A stretch of 64,000 nt of DNA, taken from IMG/VR virus record IMGVR_UViG_3300049020_000031, positions 62,001-126,000 of that record. One strand, 5' to 3'. The notes below the pieces were generated by a model that ran no database searches, was not told the DNA's origin, and saw only the letters and a list, made by a program, of their open reading frames with translations. Shown here piece by piece: positions 42,758 to 50,825 of the stretch (the stretch's first letter is position 1; the number at the start of each line of letters is the position of its first letter). This stretch comes from a virus. The translations under genes were made by a program, and so were the position numbers.

Positions 42758-43025
42758 CACTGTATGTGATGCGGGTACGATTGACTTCAAACTCCTTACC
42801 CACTAGAGCTTTTGTCTTCCAGTTACTACACCGCTTCGATACGTAAATGTCCTGGTATACCTGACCGTTGGAATCAGTGAAGGTCGCGTATGCGCGCTTT
42901 GGTGGCTTGAAACCAGTTAAGGTTAGTGTTACCGTTTCGTTGAAACCAGAAACTTCTTCTGGCCCTTTGCTGCACCCGGCAACCAGAACGGCCAAAACCA
43001 GGGCGGTGACAATACTCTTCTTCAT
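42705..43025 (-). CDS. Lipoprotein
   Basis: 106 residues from ATG 43025 (AGGAT upstream). MKKSIVTALVLAVLVAGC is a lipoprotein signal with lipobox LVAGC and the lipidated Cys at 18; then FNETVTLTLTGFKPPKRAY. Envelope protein of unknown role. Confidence 0.85.
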   Translation of the reverse strand: MKKSIVTALVLAVLVAGCSKGPEEVSGFNETVTLTLTGFKPPKRAYATFTDSNGQVYQDIYVSKRCSNWKTKALVGKEFEVNRTRITYSDGSTRYRHNNLKELFCG

Positions 43026-43082
43026 TTGATATCCTGTAAAGTTGATAAAGCCATTATACAACCAACCGCATCAAATGATTCG

Positions 43083-43334
43083 TTATTTCAAACGAACAAC
43101 ATCTTCAACAACTAGGGTAGAGATCTTGAGTTCTTTGTGATGCGCATCCCAAGTCTGCCAATACAGTTCTGCGAACAATTCCCGAAGTTCATCGATGTTG
43201 GTCTTATCAAATTCAACGTTGTACGGCACGGTGAGTTTCACATTGTCACCGTCGATTGTCTTCCCCCTGACTACGATGTGAATCTTGTAGTCGGGCAGGA
43301 AGCGTTTGAAGAACTTGATAAGACTCATAGTCAT
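43083..43334 (-). CDS. Small unknown protein
   Basis: 83 residues from ATG 43334 (or 43328). Beta-rich with DYKIHIVVRGKTIDGDNVKL and a helix FAELYWQTWDAH. The longer frame upstream runs into the next gene and is rejected. Confidence 0.75.
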   Translation of the reverse strand: MTMSLIKFFKRFLPDYKIHIVVRGKTIDGDNVKLTVPYNVEFDKTNIDELRELFAELYWQTWDAHHKELKISTLVVEDVVRLK

Positions 43335-43335
43335 A

Positions 43336-43623
43336 TTAGCCCTTAGGAATACCACCCTCGTCACCTTCCCGGTCATCAACTGGTATTTCGCCGCGCCCCA
43401 ATGGGGTCGAAAAGACTGTAACCACGTATTTGTTCCCACACAACTGGCAGGGCTTACCATTGAGCATACTCGCGTGACCGCAAGTTTCTTTCGTGTATGA
43501 ATTCCATTTCGTTACCGCGTCATTCGGAAATGAGTGATAGCCGTATCCATGCGTAGGGAGCTCACTATCCTTGTGGAGCCAATAAAGATATTTAGGTTTT
43601 GAATGATTTGTGGTATCGCTCAT
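43336..43623 (-). CDS. Small protein with Cys-rich knuckle
   Basis: 95 residues from ATG 43623 (MSDTTNHSKPKYLYW). ETCGHASMLNGKPCQLCG may bind zinc (C-x-H...C-x2-C). Function unknown. Confidence 0.75.
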   Translation of the reverse strand: MSDTTNHSKPKYLYWLHKDSELPTHGYGYHSFPNDAVTKWNSYTKETCGHASMLNGKPCQLCGNKYVVTVFSTPLGRGEIPVDDREGDEGGIPKG

Positions 43624-43677
43624 GATCTTAGTAGGTGTTTGATGAAAGTTCATAATGACGTTAAACAAGAACTGTTA

Positions 43678-44904
43678 TTAACCCTTAACGCAGAGTACCG
43701 CCTTCAGAGTTTCCACCGTATCGACCAGATCAGTTTGGTTGGCCATCACTTGATCGATCGACTTGTAGGCTGATGGAATTTCGTCCAACACACCGTCATC
43801 CTTACGACATTCAACACCAGCGGTCTGAGCTTCCAGATCAGCCAAGTTGAACAGCTTGCGAGCTTGGTTGCGAGAATGAACTCGACCAGCACCATGACTG
43901 CAAGAACAGTAGGCTTCGTGGTTACCCTTACCCTTCACGATGTAGCTCTTTTGTCCCATCGATCCAGGGATAATTCCCATTTGACCAACCTTTGCCTGGA
44001 TTGCTCCCTTACGAGTAACCCAGGTTTCTTCACCGAAGTGATCTTCCAAGGAAGTGAAGTTGTGGTGGCAGTTGATGATCTCACCAACCACCTTCATGTT
44101 GGCAAACTTCGTGCGCAAAACTGCCAACACTAGGTTCATCATGGTGTCACGATTGAATCGAGCGTAGTCTTGTGCCCAGTGCATTGCCGTGATATAGTCA
44201 TCGAAGTCTTGCGTACCTTCATCCAACCAAGCAAGATCCTTATCTGGGAGACCCCAGTCACGTTGTGCTGCTTGAGCCTTTGCCATCTCGATAGCCACAG
44301 TACCGATTTGATTTCCGATACCACGTGAACCACTGTGCAGCATCACCCACACGCATGAGTTGGCATCCAGACACAGCTCGATGAAGTGATTACCACCACC
44401 AAGAGTTCCGATCTGACGGCCGATCTTGTTGATATCGGCGCGTCCCAGACGCTCCTTGAGCGCAAGCTGATCGAATGAATCCATGGTCTTACGCAGGTTC
44501 TTTCGCAGAACATCAGCGTAAGGGCCAGTCACGGTTGGGATACCAGCCTTGTGCTCGTTGAAGCCAACTGGAACATCACGTTCAATCGCGTTGCGGAGAG
44601 AAAACAGGGAGTCAGGCAGATCTTCTGCCATCAGGTTGGTCTTTGCTGCGATCATCCCACAGCCGATATCAACACCCACGGCAGCGGGGATGATAGCTGA
44701 ACGAGTAGCAATCACGGAACCAACAGTGGAACCCTTACCAGCATGAACGTCTGGCATAACAGCCACACCATTGGGTGCAATGATAGGCAGGCTTGCCAGA
44801 TTACGCAGTTGCTCCAGAGCCGAGTCTTCGATCTGTGGAGAACCATCTGCATTCACGCCCACCCATGCCTTAATGGGGTGGGTTCCTTGATTGATTGTGA
44901 TCAT
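43678..44904 (-). CDS. rtcB: RtcB-type tRNA-splicing/repair ligase
   Basis: 408 residues, the length of E. coli RtcB. Motifs: DVHAGKGSTVGSV, VGVDIGCGMIAAKT, GGGNHFIEL, LHSGSRGIGN, YCSCSHGAGRVHSR; the His in SHGAGR is the expected GMP attachment site and Cys in IGCG a metal ligand. Joins 2',3'-cyclic phosphate or 3'-phosphate ends to 5'-OH ends, as made by anticodon nucleases, so a counter-defence role is likely. GAGGAG before the ATG; TATAAT promoter at 44932. Confidence 0.96.
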   Translation of the reverse strand: MITINQGTHPIKAWVGVNADGSPQIEDSALEQLRNLASLPIIAPNGVAVMPDVHAGKGSTVGSVIATRSAIIPAAVGVDIGCGMIAAKTNLMAEDLPDSLFSLRNAIERDVPVGFNEHKAGIPTVTGPYADVLRKNLRKTMDSFDQLALKERLGRADINKIGRQIGTLGGGNHFIELCLDANSCVWVMLHSGSRGIGNQIGTVAIEMAKAQAAQRDWGLPDKDLAWLDEGTQDFDDYITAMHWAQDYARFNRDTMMNLVLAVLRTKFANMKVVGEIINCHHNFTSLEDHFGEETWVTRKGAIQAKVGQMGIIPGSMGQKSYIVKGKGNHEAYCSCSHGAGRVHSRNQARKLFNLADLEAQTAGVECRKDDGVLDEIPSAYKSIDQVMANQTDLVDTVETLKAVLCVKG

Positions 44905-44931
44905 TCATGCTCCTCGTTTAATGATGGAATC

Positions 44932-44960
44932 ATTATACATTCAAATGAATGACTTGGTAA
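44932..44960 (-). promoter_or_regulatory. Promoter of rtcB
   Basis: TTACCA (44960-44955), 17-base spacer with CATTCATTTGAATG, TATAAT (44937-44932). The spacer box matches the recurrent promoter element. Confidence 0.6.
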
Positions 44961-44978
44961 CACCTTGAGAAAAATATT

Positions 44979-45494
44979 TCAATCGTATATTGCCAAGAAT
45001 TTTCCGGGGCGCATTTTATCAAGAAGATACAAACGCTCCCAGCATTCAAATTGAACTGAATCGTGAGTTACAATTTGTTTCTTCACCAAATCCCGCAGCC
45101 CATCCAAATAATTGAATTCACGTTGATAGTCATCATTGAAGCTGGCAATCTTCCTCGCCAGGTAACCCGCTGGTTTGCCCGTCAATATGATTTGAACCAT
45201 CGCTTGATCGGTATTATCAAATGGTCCAATCTCTGGAGGTTTTACACCATGAGTTGCGTTAAATTCACGAGTGTATGTTCCCATAATGTACCAACCATCA
45301 GAGTATTTCATCATACAAACTCTGAAGTCTTCTACTGAATAGAGAAGTTCCAATTCAACACCGAATGAACTCTTCTCCACCAGAATAGCCAAGTCCTCAT
45401 ATCCGGGTTTGCGATCGCCCGCCCACCAAGAACCGTGAGCGTTCTTTGTAAAGTAGGACGTATCGACGTGCTTGATTTCTCGATGCAGTTTCAT
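44979..45494 (-). CDS. Unknown protein, GPFD family member 1
   Basis: 171 residues. Core WYIMGTY followed by IGPFDNTDQAMVQIILTG, then a longer C-terminal extension (about 55 residues, helical). Related to the next three genes upstream. Confidence 0.8.
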   Translation of the reverse strand: MKLHREIKHVDTSYFTKNAHGSWWAGDRKPGYEDLAILVEKSSFGVELELLYSVEDFRVCMMKYSDGWYIMGTYTREFNATHGVKPPEIGPFDNTDQAMVQIILTGKPAGYLARKIASFNDDYQREFNYLDGLRDLVKKQIVTHDSVQFECWERLYLLDKMRPGKFLAIYD

Positions 45495-45763
45495 TCAAAA
45501 GTTCCCAGGAGTCTCAATTGCACCATGGCTGAATCTGAATCGTCAAATGGGCCAATATCAGCAACCTCCCAATCCTTCTGAAGAATTGGGCAAATCCACC
45601 ATTCACCACCTTTTTGCATTACCGTAACTCTCACCCCGTCAATGCGAGTTGCATGAACGGTTGTCCGGTCTTCGCCTATTGACATATAGGCTGCAATATG
45701 TTCGATGTCTATACCACGATGCTTTGGTTTGATTGCATCAAACCTGGTAATTTCTAGATTCAT
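45491..45763 (-). CDS. Unknown protein, GPFD family member 2
   Basis: 90 residues from ATG 45763. GEWWICPIL then IGPFDDSDSAMVQLRLLG at the very end. ATGA-type overlap with 44979-45494. Confidence 0.82.
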   Translation of the reverse strand: MNLEITRFDAIKPKHRGIDIEHIAAYMSIGEDRTTVHATRIDGVRVTVMQKGGEWWICPILQKDWEVADIGPFDDSDSAMVQLRLLGTFE

Positions 45764-45767
45764 AGTT

Positions 45768-46034
45768 TCATTCAAAGTCCGCGACGACTAGCAAATAGAA
45801 CATCGCTTGATTCCTGGTTGTGAATGGGCCAATACTCGTTTTTTCGTCTTGTGAATCTTCATTCGGAACTAACCACCAACTGTGATCTTCAACATAACAA
45901 ACAGCTACGATTTCTATTTCGTTCAGAAGAGGGTCTTCAGTAAACCAAGCCACTTGGTACCACAGTCTGTTGTTATGAAAACCAAGTGATCTGTTCTCTT
46001 CAACCAAATCGTTTGCTTTGATCTCGATTTTCAT
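45768..46034 (-). CDS. Unknown protein, GPFD family member 3
   Basis: 88 residues. SWWLVPNEDSQD then IGPFTTRNQAMFYLLVVAD. ATGA overlap with the upstream gene. Confidence 0.82.
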   Translation of the reverse strand: MKIEIKANDLVEENRSLGFHNNRLWYQVAWFTEDPLLNEIEIVAVCYVEDHSWWLVPNEDSQDEKTSIGPFTTRNQAMFYLLVVADFE

Positions 46035-46345
46035 GATCTGTATTTCCGGTCACAAATCAGAAACAACGAAATCATCGCATCATCCAATGAATCAAACGGA
46101 CCAACATCATCAAATATGTCATCATCATTGATCAACTGCGGACCAATGACCCATCCATCTTCAGCAGTAAGGATAACTGTCACCAAGATGCCGTTGATCG
46201 ATGGTTCAAACCAAGTTTTATCGTCATTGAAGAATGACGATCCGATAGCTTGAATCCGGTTATTTCGATGTTTAGGACTGTAACTATTGGTTCGGTGATC
46301 GATACTGCAATTTGGATGGGAGTATTTTGGCAGGGCTTCAGTCAT
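46031..46345 (-). CDS. Unknown protein, GPFD family member 4, probably leaderless
   Basis: 104 residues from ATG 46345, which lies six bases after TATAAT. DGWVIGPQL then VGPFDSLDDAMISLFLICD. First of the four-gene run. Confidence 0.8.
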   Translation of the reverse strand: MTEALPKYSHPNCSIDHRTNSYSPKHRNNRIQAIGSSFFNDDKTWFEPSINGILVTVILTAEDGWVIGPQLINDDDIFDDVGPFDSLDDAMISLFLICDRKYRS

Positions 46346-46351
46346 ACCACC

Positions 46352-46357
46352 ATTATA
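46352..46357 (-). promoter_or_regulatory. -10 element, leaderless gene
   Basis: Leftward TATAAT, then GGTGGT and ATG 46345; no clear -35. Confidence 0.5.
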
Positions 46358-46380
46358 CGACTGATATGCCACAAATTGTC

Positions 46381-46743
46381 TTAGAACTTACCAGTACGAA
46401 CTATTTCAACGGCCACGATGTAGTTCAAGTGGATGACACCACGAATACCATTCGTTCCCTTGGTAATAATAGTGTCCATGAATTGGCGAATCATGTGATT
46501 CTTGAATGACTGACTGGCACGATCAGTCATTGTCTTTTTTGCCGCATCATTGACGTGTTGGCCTTGATCAATGTGATCAAGAGCGAATTGATACAAGGTG
46601 TCAATTACATCTTGGGAACCAGCAACGACGCCATCACGACCATGACTCATGAACCGAAGGAACCAATGTTCGGTCAGGCCTTCAACCACTTCGTCAAATG
46701 TGCAATTTGCCAAGTTCTTACAATTGATGGCGTGCAGAATCAT
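46381..46743 (-). CDS. Unknown protein
   Basis: 120 residues, helical, start MILHAINCKNLANC after TAAGGAG. No family recognised. Confidence 0.83.
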   Translation of the reverse strand: MILHAINCKNLANCTFDEVVEGLTEHWFLRFMSHGRDGVVAGSQDVIDTLYQFALDHIDQGQHVNDAAKKTMTDRASQSFKNHMIRQFMDTIITKGTNGIRGVIHLNYIVAVEIVRTGKF

Positions 46744-46770
46744 GTATTACTCCTTAGTGGTTTTTCGTTC

Positions 46771-46798
46771 ATTATACGCCAAATGAACGAAAAGTCAA
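46771..46798 (-). promoter_or_regulatory. Sigma70-like promoter with spacer box
   Basis: TTGACT (46798-46793), 16-base spacer TTTCGTTCATTTGGCG, TATAAT (46776-46771). Drives 46381-46743. Confidence 0.75.
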
Positions 46799-46932
46799 TA
46801 CACGATTGTCGCAATGATGGTGGCGATTACGACTACAATCCAAAAATACGGACTCCGCATAGGAAGAAAATAAAGATGAACTGCTTCCTTGGCACCGTCC
46901 TTAAACGCAATCCATCCTTCACCTAATGTCAT
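46795..46932 (-). CDS. Small single-pass membrane protein
   Basis: 45 residues from ATG 46932 (ATGA overlap with 46929-47123). Amphipathic start GEGWIAFKDGAKEAVHLYF, then membrane segment WIVVVIATIIATIVY at the C-terminus. Confidence 0.7.
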   Translation of the reverse strand: MTLGEGWIAFKDGAKEAVHLYFLPMRSPYFWIVVVIATIIATIVY

Positions 46933-47123
46933 TTCTTTCTCCCTATGGTTTTGGCGTATTCGTCTCGTTCCTTCGAGATTTTCGAACAATATCGTTCAGT
47001 AGCTGATTGAATTCGTTTTACGATTTTCTGATTAGTCCATTCAGAATGTTGTGAGATTTCAACTGACGCTTTGATTGTATCATCAAAGGAATCAAGTTTC
47101 TTTTTGGTTCGTCTCACAGACAT
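46929..47123 (-). CDS. Small basic helical protein
   Basis: 64 residues from ATG 47123, overlapping the alkB stop (ATGA). Lys/Arg-rich (MSVRRTKKKLDSF); function unknown. Confidence 0.72.
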   Translation of the reverse strand: MSVRRTKKKLDSFDDTIKASVEISQHSEWTNQKIVKRIQSATERYCSKISKERDEYAKTIGRKK

Positions 47124-47767
47124 CAAACTGGATCCACGTAGCCCCTGAACGTCAACGAAATTCTGGGTCCACAAACATGCAGGGATGATTTGGGGATGCG
47201 ATGGTGGTGAGTGTCCTGCATCCCGGGATACATCAAACACAGACTGCCACTTTCCAATGAAACCTTGTCAACCGTGTTGTGAGTTGATGCAAGGGAGTTC
47301 ATTGTCTCACCCAGATTAATATTTCCCTGAATGCCAGTCAGACCATCCAAAACACTCCTCGCAGCGAAGTTTGGATTCTTTCTAAACCAGATTTCACGAG
47401 TGGCGCCCAGACTCACAATTGCGATTGGTCGCTTGTCATCCATTTCCGGACTGTCATCAGCGTGCCATCCCAAGTGGTCAGTGCCGTCCTGATAACCATT
47501 CAAGAAGCACGCCTCGAACGCGCACCCCATTTCATTTTCCAGGAGTGATTTGATGTTCAGAATATCTGCGTGATATGGCTGAACACCGTATTCCCTCACT
47601 CCAGCACCTTTGCCATAAGTGTAGGGGACTTTGACATCATTGCAGTAATATTCACGCCTGGGAGTGTTGCCTACACGAACCCAGGCTAGTTCTTCCCAGA
47701 GTCGATTGAAAACTTCCTGATGATTCACCAACCAGTTTGGCGTGTATTTTACAGGCAAGTCACCCAT
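47123..47767 (-). CDS. alkB: AlkB-like 2-oxoglutarate/Fe(II) dioxygenase
   Basis: 214 residues. Iron ligands His102 and Asp104 in LGWHADDSPEM and a distal His in QDTHHHRIPK; the 2-oxoglutarate-binding R-x5-R is PRISLTFR (Arg202, Arg208). GYQDGTDHLGWH matches the N-Y-Y-x-DG-x-D-x-LGWHSDD block of AlkB homologues. Removes alkyl lesions from DNA or RNA; could also protect tRNA or RNA. Preceded by TAGGAG, whose TAG ends the upstream gene. Confidence 0.93.
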   Translation of the reverse strand: MGDLPVKYTPNWLVNHQEVFNRLWEELAWVRVGNTPRREYYCNDVKVPYTYGKGAGVREYGVQPYHADILNIKSLLENEMGCAFEACFLNGYQDGTDHLGWHADDSPEMDDKRPIAIVSLGATREIWFRKNPNFAARSVLDGLTGIQGNINLGETMNSLASTHNTVDKVSLESGSLCLMYPGMQDTHHHRIPKSSLHVCGPRISLTFRGYVDPV

Positions 47768-47776
47768 ACGATTCTC

Positions 47777-48451
47777 CTAGAAATTGTCCCCGAAATGTTT
47801 CCTAACAGTCGAGGAATAAAAGTTACCGAACAGATTCATTGTAGCATGAAACCCAGCTATCAGGAGATCAGTCACTAGATATATCAGGAGAGCAACTGGC
47901 CACCAAACAACCACAAACGCAAGCAAGATCTTGTGGTCTTTTATTGATGGCACCAGCATTTCAACAAGATGTTTCCAATCATTTGGCCGACCTTGATATG
48001 AAACTTTAAACTCTTTCACCAATGAGTCATGCAACTGACGCAGATGATAATGGTATTCAGCGTTGCTGCCAGTTTTGAAATAATCCAAATCAAATTGCTT
48101 TTCCAACAAGTAATTGTTCTGAACCATCAGAAATTTGTTTCTAAAGTCGATGATGAGATTGTTCCAATAATATTTGGAACAAGCCATACCTATGATGAAA
48201 TAAAGTAAGTACCCACCAATGGCTTCCCAGCCATTGAAGGCGTAAAAGAATCTGATTCCGCCACCAACGAACCATAGACCTATTGAACTCCAAATCAGAG
48301 TCCAGAACAAAGGTAAGTTTTGATGATCCTCTTTAACATGACTGATCATGGTGAGGACTGGCCCGACCACCAACAGGGCGATTCCTAGCAGGAATCCGAA
48401 CCAAAATTCACGAAGTAGTTCAGTTCCAATAAAGAACAAAGTATCCATCAC
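47777..48451 (-). CDS. Membrane protein, same architecture as 36902-37681
   Basis: 224 residues, hydrophobic segments at about 5-35, 46-68, 75-92 and 172-196; soluble middle helix. Its TAG is followed in frame by three codons and the alkB ATG, so readthrough would fuse the two proteins. ATGA overlap with the upstream acetyltransferase gene. Confidence 0.83.
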   Translation of the reverse strand: MMDTLFFIGTELLREFWFGFLLGIALLVVGPVLTMISHVKEDHQNLPLFWTLIWSSIGLWFVGGGIRFFYAFNGWEAIGGYLLYFIIGMACSKYYWNNLIIDFRNKFLMVQNNYLLEKQFDLDYFKTGSNAEYHYHLRQLHDSLVKEFKVSYQGRPNDWKHLVEMLVPSIKDHKILLAFVVVWWPVALLIYLVTDLLIAGFHATMNLFGNFYSSTVRKHFGDNF

Positions 48452-48816
48452 ATATCCTTGTAGAAGTTTTCATTGTACAGGGATGAAACTCTCCTGTAAC
48501 CACGTTTTTCAAAGAAGTCAATCAAACGTGGTTCAATCACCGACTCCACGAAAATACCCATGTATCCATTGTCTTTGGCGATGACTTCGATATCGTTCAC
48601 CACTGAGGTGAACAAACCTTTTCCACGTTGTGAAAATTTGACTACGATATTTGCGACATCGAGTACATTGTCGATTGGTACACCCTCAACAGCTCGGAAT
48701 GCTTTCCGGAAATAGACTTCAACGTTTCCATCATCACTCAACAACCAAGCGTTTCTTCGCTCTGAAGCCATGAAATCTCGAAGGGCTTCCATCTTAGCAA
48801 GCACCCAAACTTCCAT
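48448..48816 (-). CDS. GNAT-like acetyltransferase
   Basis: 122 residues. KFSQRGKGLFTSVVNDI resembles the acetyl-CoA loop (Q/R-x-x-G-x-G/A), followed by NGYMGIFVESVIEPRLIDFFEKRGYRRV, the usual end of a GNAT domain. N-terminus short. ATG 48816, or 48792. Substrate unknown. Confidence 0.78.
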   Translation of the reverse strand: MEVWVLAKMEALRDFMASERRNAWLLSDDGNVEVYFRKAFRAVEGVPIDNVLDVANIVVKFSQRGKGLFTSVVNDIEVIAKDNGYMGIFVESVIEPRLIDFFEKRGYRRVSSLYNENFYKDM

Positions 48817-49270
48817 TCAAGTGTGGAATACACCTGGCGTATGGATTAGATGTGACGCCATTAGAAGGAGGATTTGCATTATTCCCTTTTTGTATCTCAA
48901 CTATTCTAGATGGAATAGATTGATTGGTGGTTAACGACGAGCATTTTGCTTTGACTTGCGCCGTCTCCAATGCTTCCATTTCACCCTTTAGGTGAGCGAT
49001 TTCTGCCTCATGATCACCAGACAACTTACTAAACGGAATACCCAATAGAAAAACACCAATGGCATCACCAGTAGCTTTGCCGTCTTGTTCACGACTTAAT
49101 CGCTCTAAACGAATATGAGTTGATAGCTGGCGGGTTATCAATTGATCACATGTTAAATCTGCAAATTTTTCATGCGATACGTATGAAGCATGAATACTAC
49201 CTGGCCTGTTGGCACAGGCCAACAGGAAGAAAGTCGAAACTACGATTGAAATATACTTTAAGTTTTTCAT
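48794..49270 (-). CDS. Lipoprotein
   Basis: 158 residues. MKNLKYISIVVSTFFLLAC: lipoprotein signal, lipobox LLAC, Cys19. Central helical region (HEAEIAHLKGEMEALETAQ), then low-complexity end with Asn and Pro. Envelope protein of unknown function. Confidence 0.85.
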   Translation of the reverse strand: MKNLKYISIVVSTFFLLACANRPGSIHASYVSHEKFADLTCDQLITRQLSTHIRLERLSREQDGKATGDAIGVFLLGIPFSKLSGDHEAEIAHLKGEMEALETAQVKAKCSSLTTNQSIPSRIVEIQKGNNANPPSNGVTSNPYARCIPHLNGSLGAC

Positions 49271-49617
49271 TATTGTGGTGGCACCAAGGTCAAGCTAGTT
49301 CCTGATATCAAGTTCAGGAAGCAATCAATGGTATTGTTGGGAAAGTGATATCTAGCCAGTTCATATTGATGCTCGATAGTTTGGGCGAATTTGTCAACTA
49401 CTGCTGAGATGAATGCCACGTCTTCAAACAGGTCGTCGTCAACCATGATGTCGATCTTCGATGCAGCCAACTCACCCGCATCGATCCCAATCAGTTTTTC
49501 TAACCGAGTCTTCAACATGATTCGAGTGAGACCGGAACTAGTGTGATGCAATGGGCCATTTGCAGAATCGAGTTGCTGCAGAATGATCTCTTTGTATTGG
49601 GCGTAGATATCAGACAT
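49270..49617 (-). CDS. Unknown helical protein
   Basis: 115 residues, mixed helices, TAATG-type coupling with the lipoprotein gene. No family recognised. Confidence 0.8.
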   Translation of the reverse strand: MSDIYAQYKEIILQQLDSANGPLHHTSSGLTRIMLKTRLEKLIGIDAGELAASKIDIMVDDDLFEDVAFISAVVDKFAQTIEHQYELARYHFPNNTIDCFLNLISGTSLTLVPPQ

Positions 49618-49846
49618 CGGTTTTCCTTTGACTCTCAGTATAACGCCTAAACATTGCCACCTTTCGAAGTCTGGGATAAAGAACTAGAAATCCACTCATG
49701 CCACCATTCACAAACAGATACGAGGCATAAAGATTCCATTTGCCTTGAAAGGTCACGTATTGATACAGCCCAAACAATGACCAAACCCAAACAGAAACGC
49801 CCAGAGCGATCCAGAATCTAATTCTGACGTTTCTGAGCGTGTTCAT
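49610..49846 (-). CDS. Small membrane protein
   Basis: 78 residues from ATG 49846 (MNTLRNVRIRFWIALGVSV); two hydrophobic segments (about 10-27 and 38-55). Starts 3 bases after the CCA end of the tRNA gene, so it may be processed from the same transcript. Confidence 0.75.
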   Translation of the reverse strand: MNTLRNVRIRFWIALGVSVWVWSLFGLYQYVTFQGKWNLYASYLFVNGGMSGFLVLYPRLRKVAMFRRYTESQRKTDV

Positions 49847-49848
49847 AT

Positions 49849-49923
49849 TGGTGACTCCTAGGGGATTCGAACCCCTGCTTCCGGTTTTAGAGACCGCCAC
49901 TCTGGCCGCTGAGTTAAGGAGTC
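49849..49923 (-). tRNA. tRNA with anticodon CUA (amber suppressor), CCA encoded
   Basis: Full cloverleaf read leftward from 49923. Acceptor GACTCCT / AGGAGTC perfect (7 pairs), T8, D-arm ACTC / GAGT with loop AGCGGCCA including GG, anticodon stem GCGGT / ACCGG with four pairs and a G-G mismatch at 27-43, loop CTCTAAA so the anticodon is CTA, four-base variable region AAGC, T-arm AGGGG TTCGAAT CCCCT perfect, then A73 and an encoded CCA. CUA reads UAG. The amino acid it carries is not deducible here. Confidence 0.88.
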
Positions 49924-49930
49924 AAATCAT

Positions 49931-50152
49931 TTAATTGAGATCAGCATCCTTGCGAAACTGCTCAATACACCATTCGTATGGATCACCATCCCGAGCCTTG
50001 GCTACACCGTAGGGCATTTCCCCATTACCAGTGTAGTAATCGTACAGCCATGTCAAAAATGCTGGGGTGGGATCATGGCCCAAAATCAATTCCTGAATGT
50101 CATCACGGAACAGATGACAGATCTTGTTGAATTCTGGGTTGTTCTTAATCAT
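49931..50152 (-). CDS. Small unknown protein
   Basis: 73 residues, start MIKNNPEFNKICHLF, acidic and aromatic (AFLTWLYDYYTGNGEMPYG). Resembles phage proteins of the NYN/structure-unknown kind; no firm family. Strong promoter in front; lies upstream of the tRNA gene, which it could share. Confidence 0.75.
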   Translation of the reverse strand: MIKNNPEFNKICHLFRDDIQELILGHDPTPAFLTWLYDYYTGNGEMPYGVAKARDGDPYEWCIEQFRKDADLN

Positions 50153-50159
50153 ACATCAA

Positions 50160-50188
50160 ATGATATGGCAAACAATTATCTGAGTCAA
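50160..50188 (-). promoter_or_regulatory. Sigma70-like promoter before 49931-50152 and the tRNA
   Basis: TTGACT (50188-50183), 17-base spacer, TATCAT (50165-50160); transcription start expected 1-2 bases before the ATG. Probably also transcribes the amber tRNA. Confidence 0.65.
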
Positions 50189-50403
50189 GCGCTTTTTGTG
50201 ATGCCACCCACCGTACATACGACAGTGGTATCAGAACCAAAAACAGGCGACAGTGGTGTGACGCTTTGATAATGGTAGTCACTGAACGACAGGCAATCAA
50301 TCGTCACTCCCATGGCAAACGATGTGTCCTCGAAGTCAATGATGCAGTTGGACCACAAGGAATTATTTTCATCCTTGGGTTGGGCAGGCTTGACGAGCTT
50401 CAT
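50185..50403 (-). CDS. Small unknown protein
   Basis: 72 residues, beta-rich (FEDTSFAMGVTIDCLSFSDY), follows the WYL gene by 1 base. Its end overlaps the promoter at 50160-50188. Confidence 0.75.
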   Translation of the reverse strand: MKLVKPAQPKDENNSLWSNCIIDFEDTSFAMGVTIDCLSFSDYHYQSVTPLSPVFGSDTTVVCTVGGITKSA

Positions 50404-50404
50404 A

Positions 50405-50689
50405 TCAAAGTTGCGCGAAAACTACTTTGATATGGGCATCATCTTTCTTGTACCCATCCTTGGGGTTGGGGAAAGATTCCTGACTAGCCTTCACTTCAGT
50501 GATTTTGTCTTCACTGAACAGTCGCCATCCGGAGTGCGCGGGATCATCGCTGATCTGATATCCGCGTAGCTTCGATGCCCCGCTGGAGTCAGTCCCGTAG
50601 GTATGCGGTTCTACCAAACGTTCAGCACCGTTGTATGTGATGCTGATGCGTTTACGACTGTTGATTGATTCCACGATTGTGTTATTCAT
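50405..50689 (-). CDS. Stand-alone WYL-domain-like protein
   Basis: 94 residues. ISITYNGAERLVEPHTYG followed by KLRGYQISDDPAHSGWRLFSEDKI matches the WYL pattern (I-x-Y-x-G-x-x-R-x-V-x-P, then G-W-R-L-F in place of W-Y-L). WYL domains sense ligands or single-stranded nucleic acid in regulators of defence systems; here no helix-turn-helix is attached. Confidence 0.75.
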   Translation of the reverse strand: MNNTIVESINSRKRISITYNGAERLVEPHTYGTDSSGASKLRGYQISDDPAHSGWRLFSEDKITEVKASQESFPNPKDGYKKDDAHIKVVFAQL

Positions 50690-50825
50690 ATAGCCTTTGT
50701 TTTCAGATGGAGTGTCTGGGAGGGCGCGTTCTAAACATGCTGATCATCAACGCTATTGGTACTTCCCGAAGCCATTCTATGTTACAGTTCACACCGCTAC
50801 TTGATTAACGTGTAGCCATATGTAA

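Noticed and set aside
47767-47777. Genuine fusion of the membrane protein to AlkB
   Set aside because: TAGGAG serves as the alkB ribosome site, so the in-frame arrangement can arise by chance; kept only as a readthrough note.
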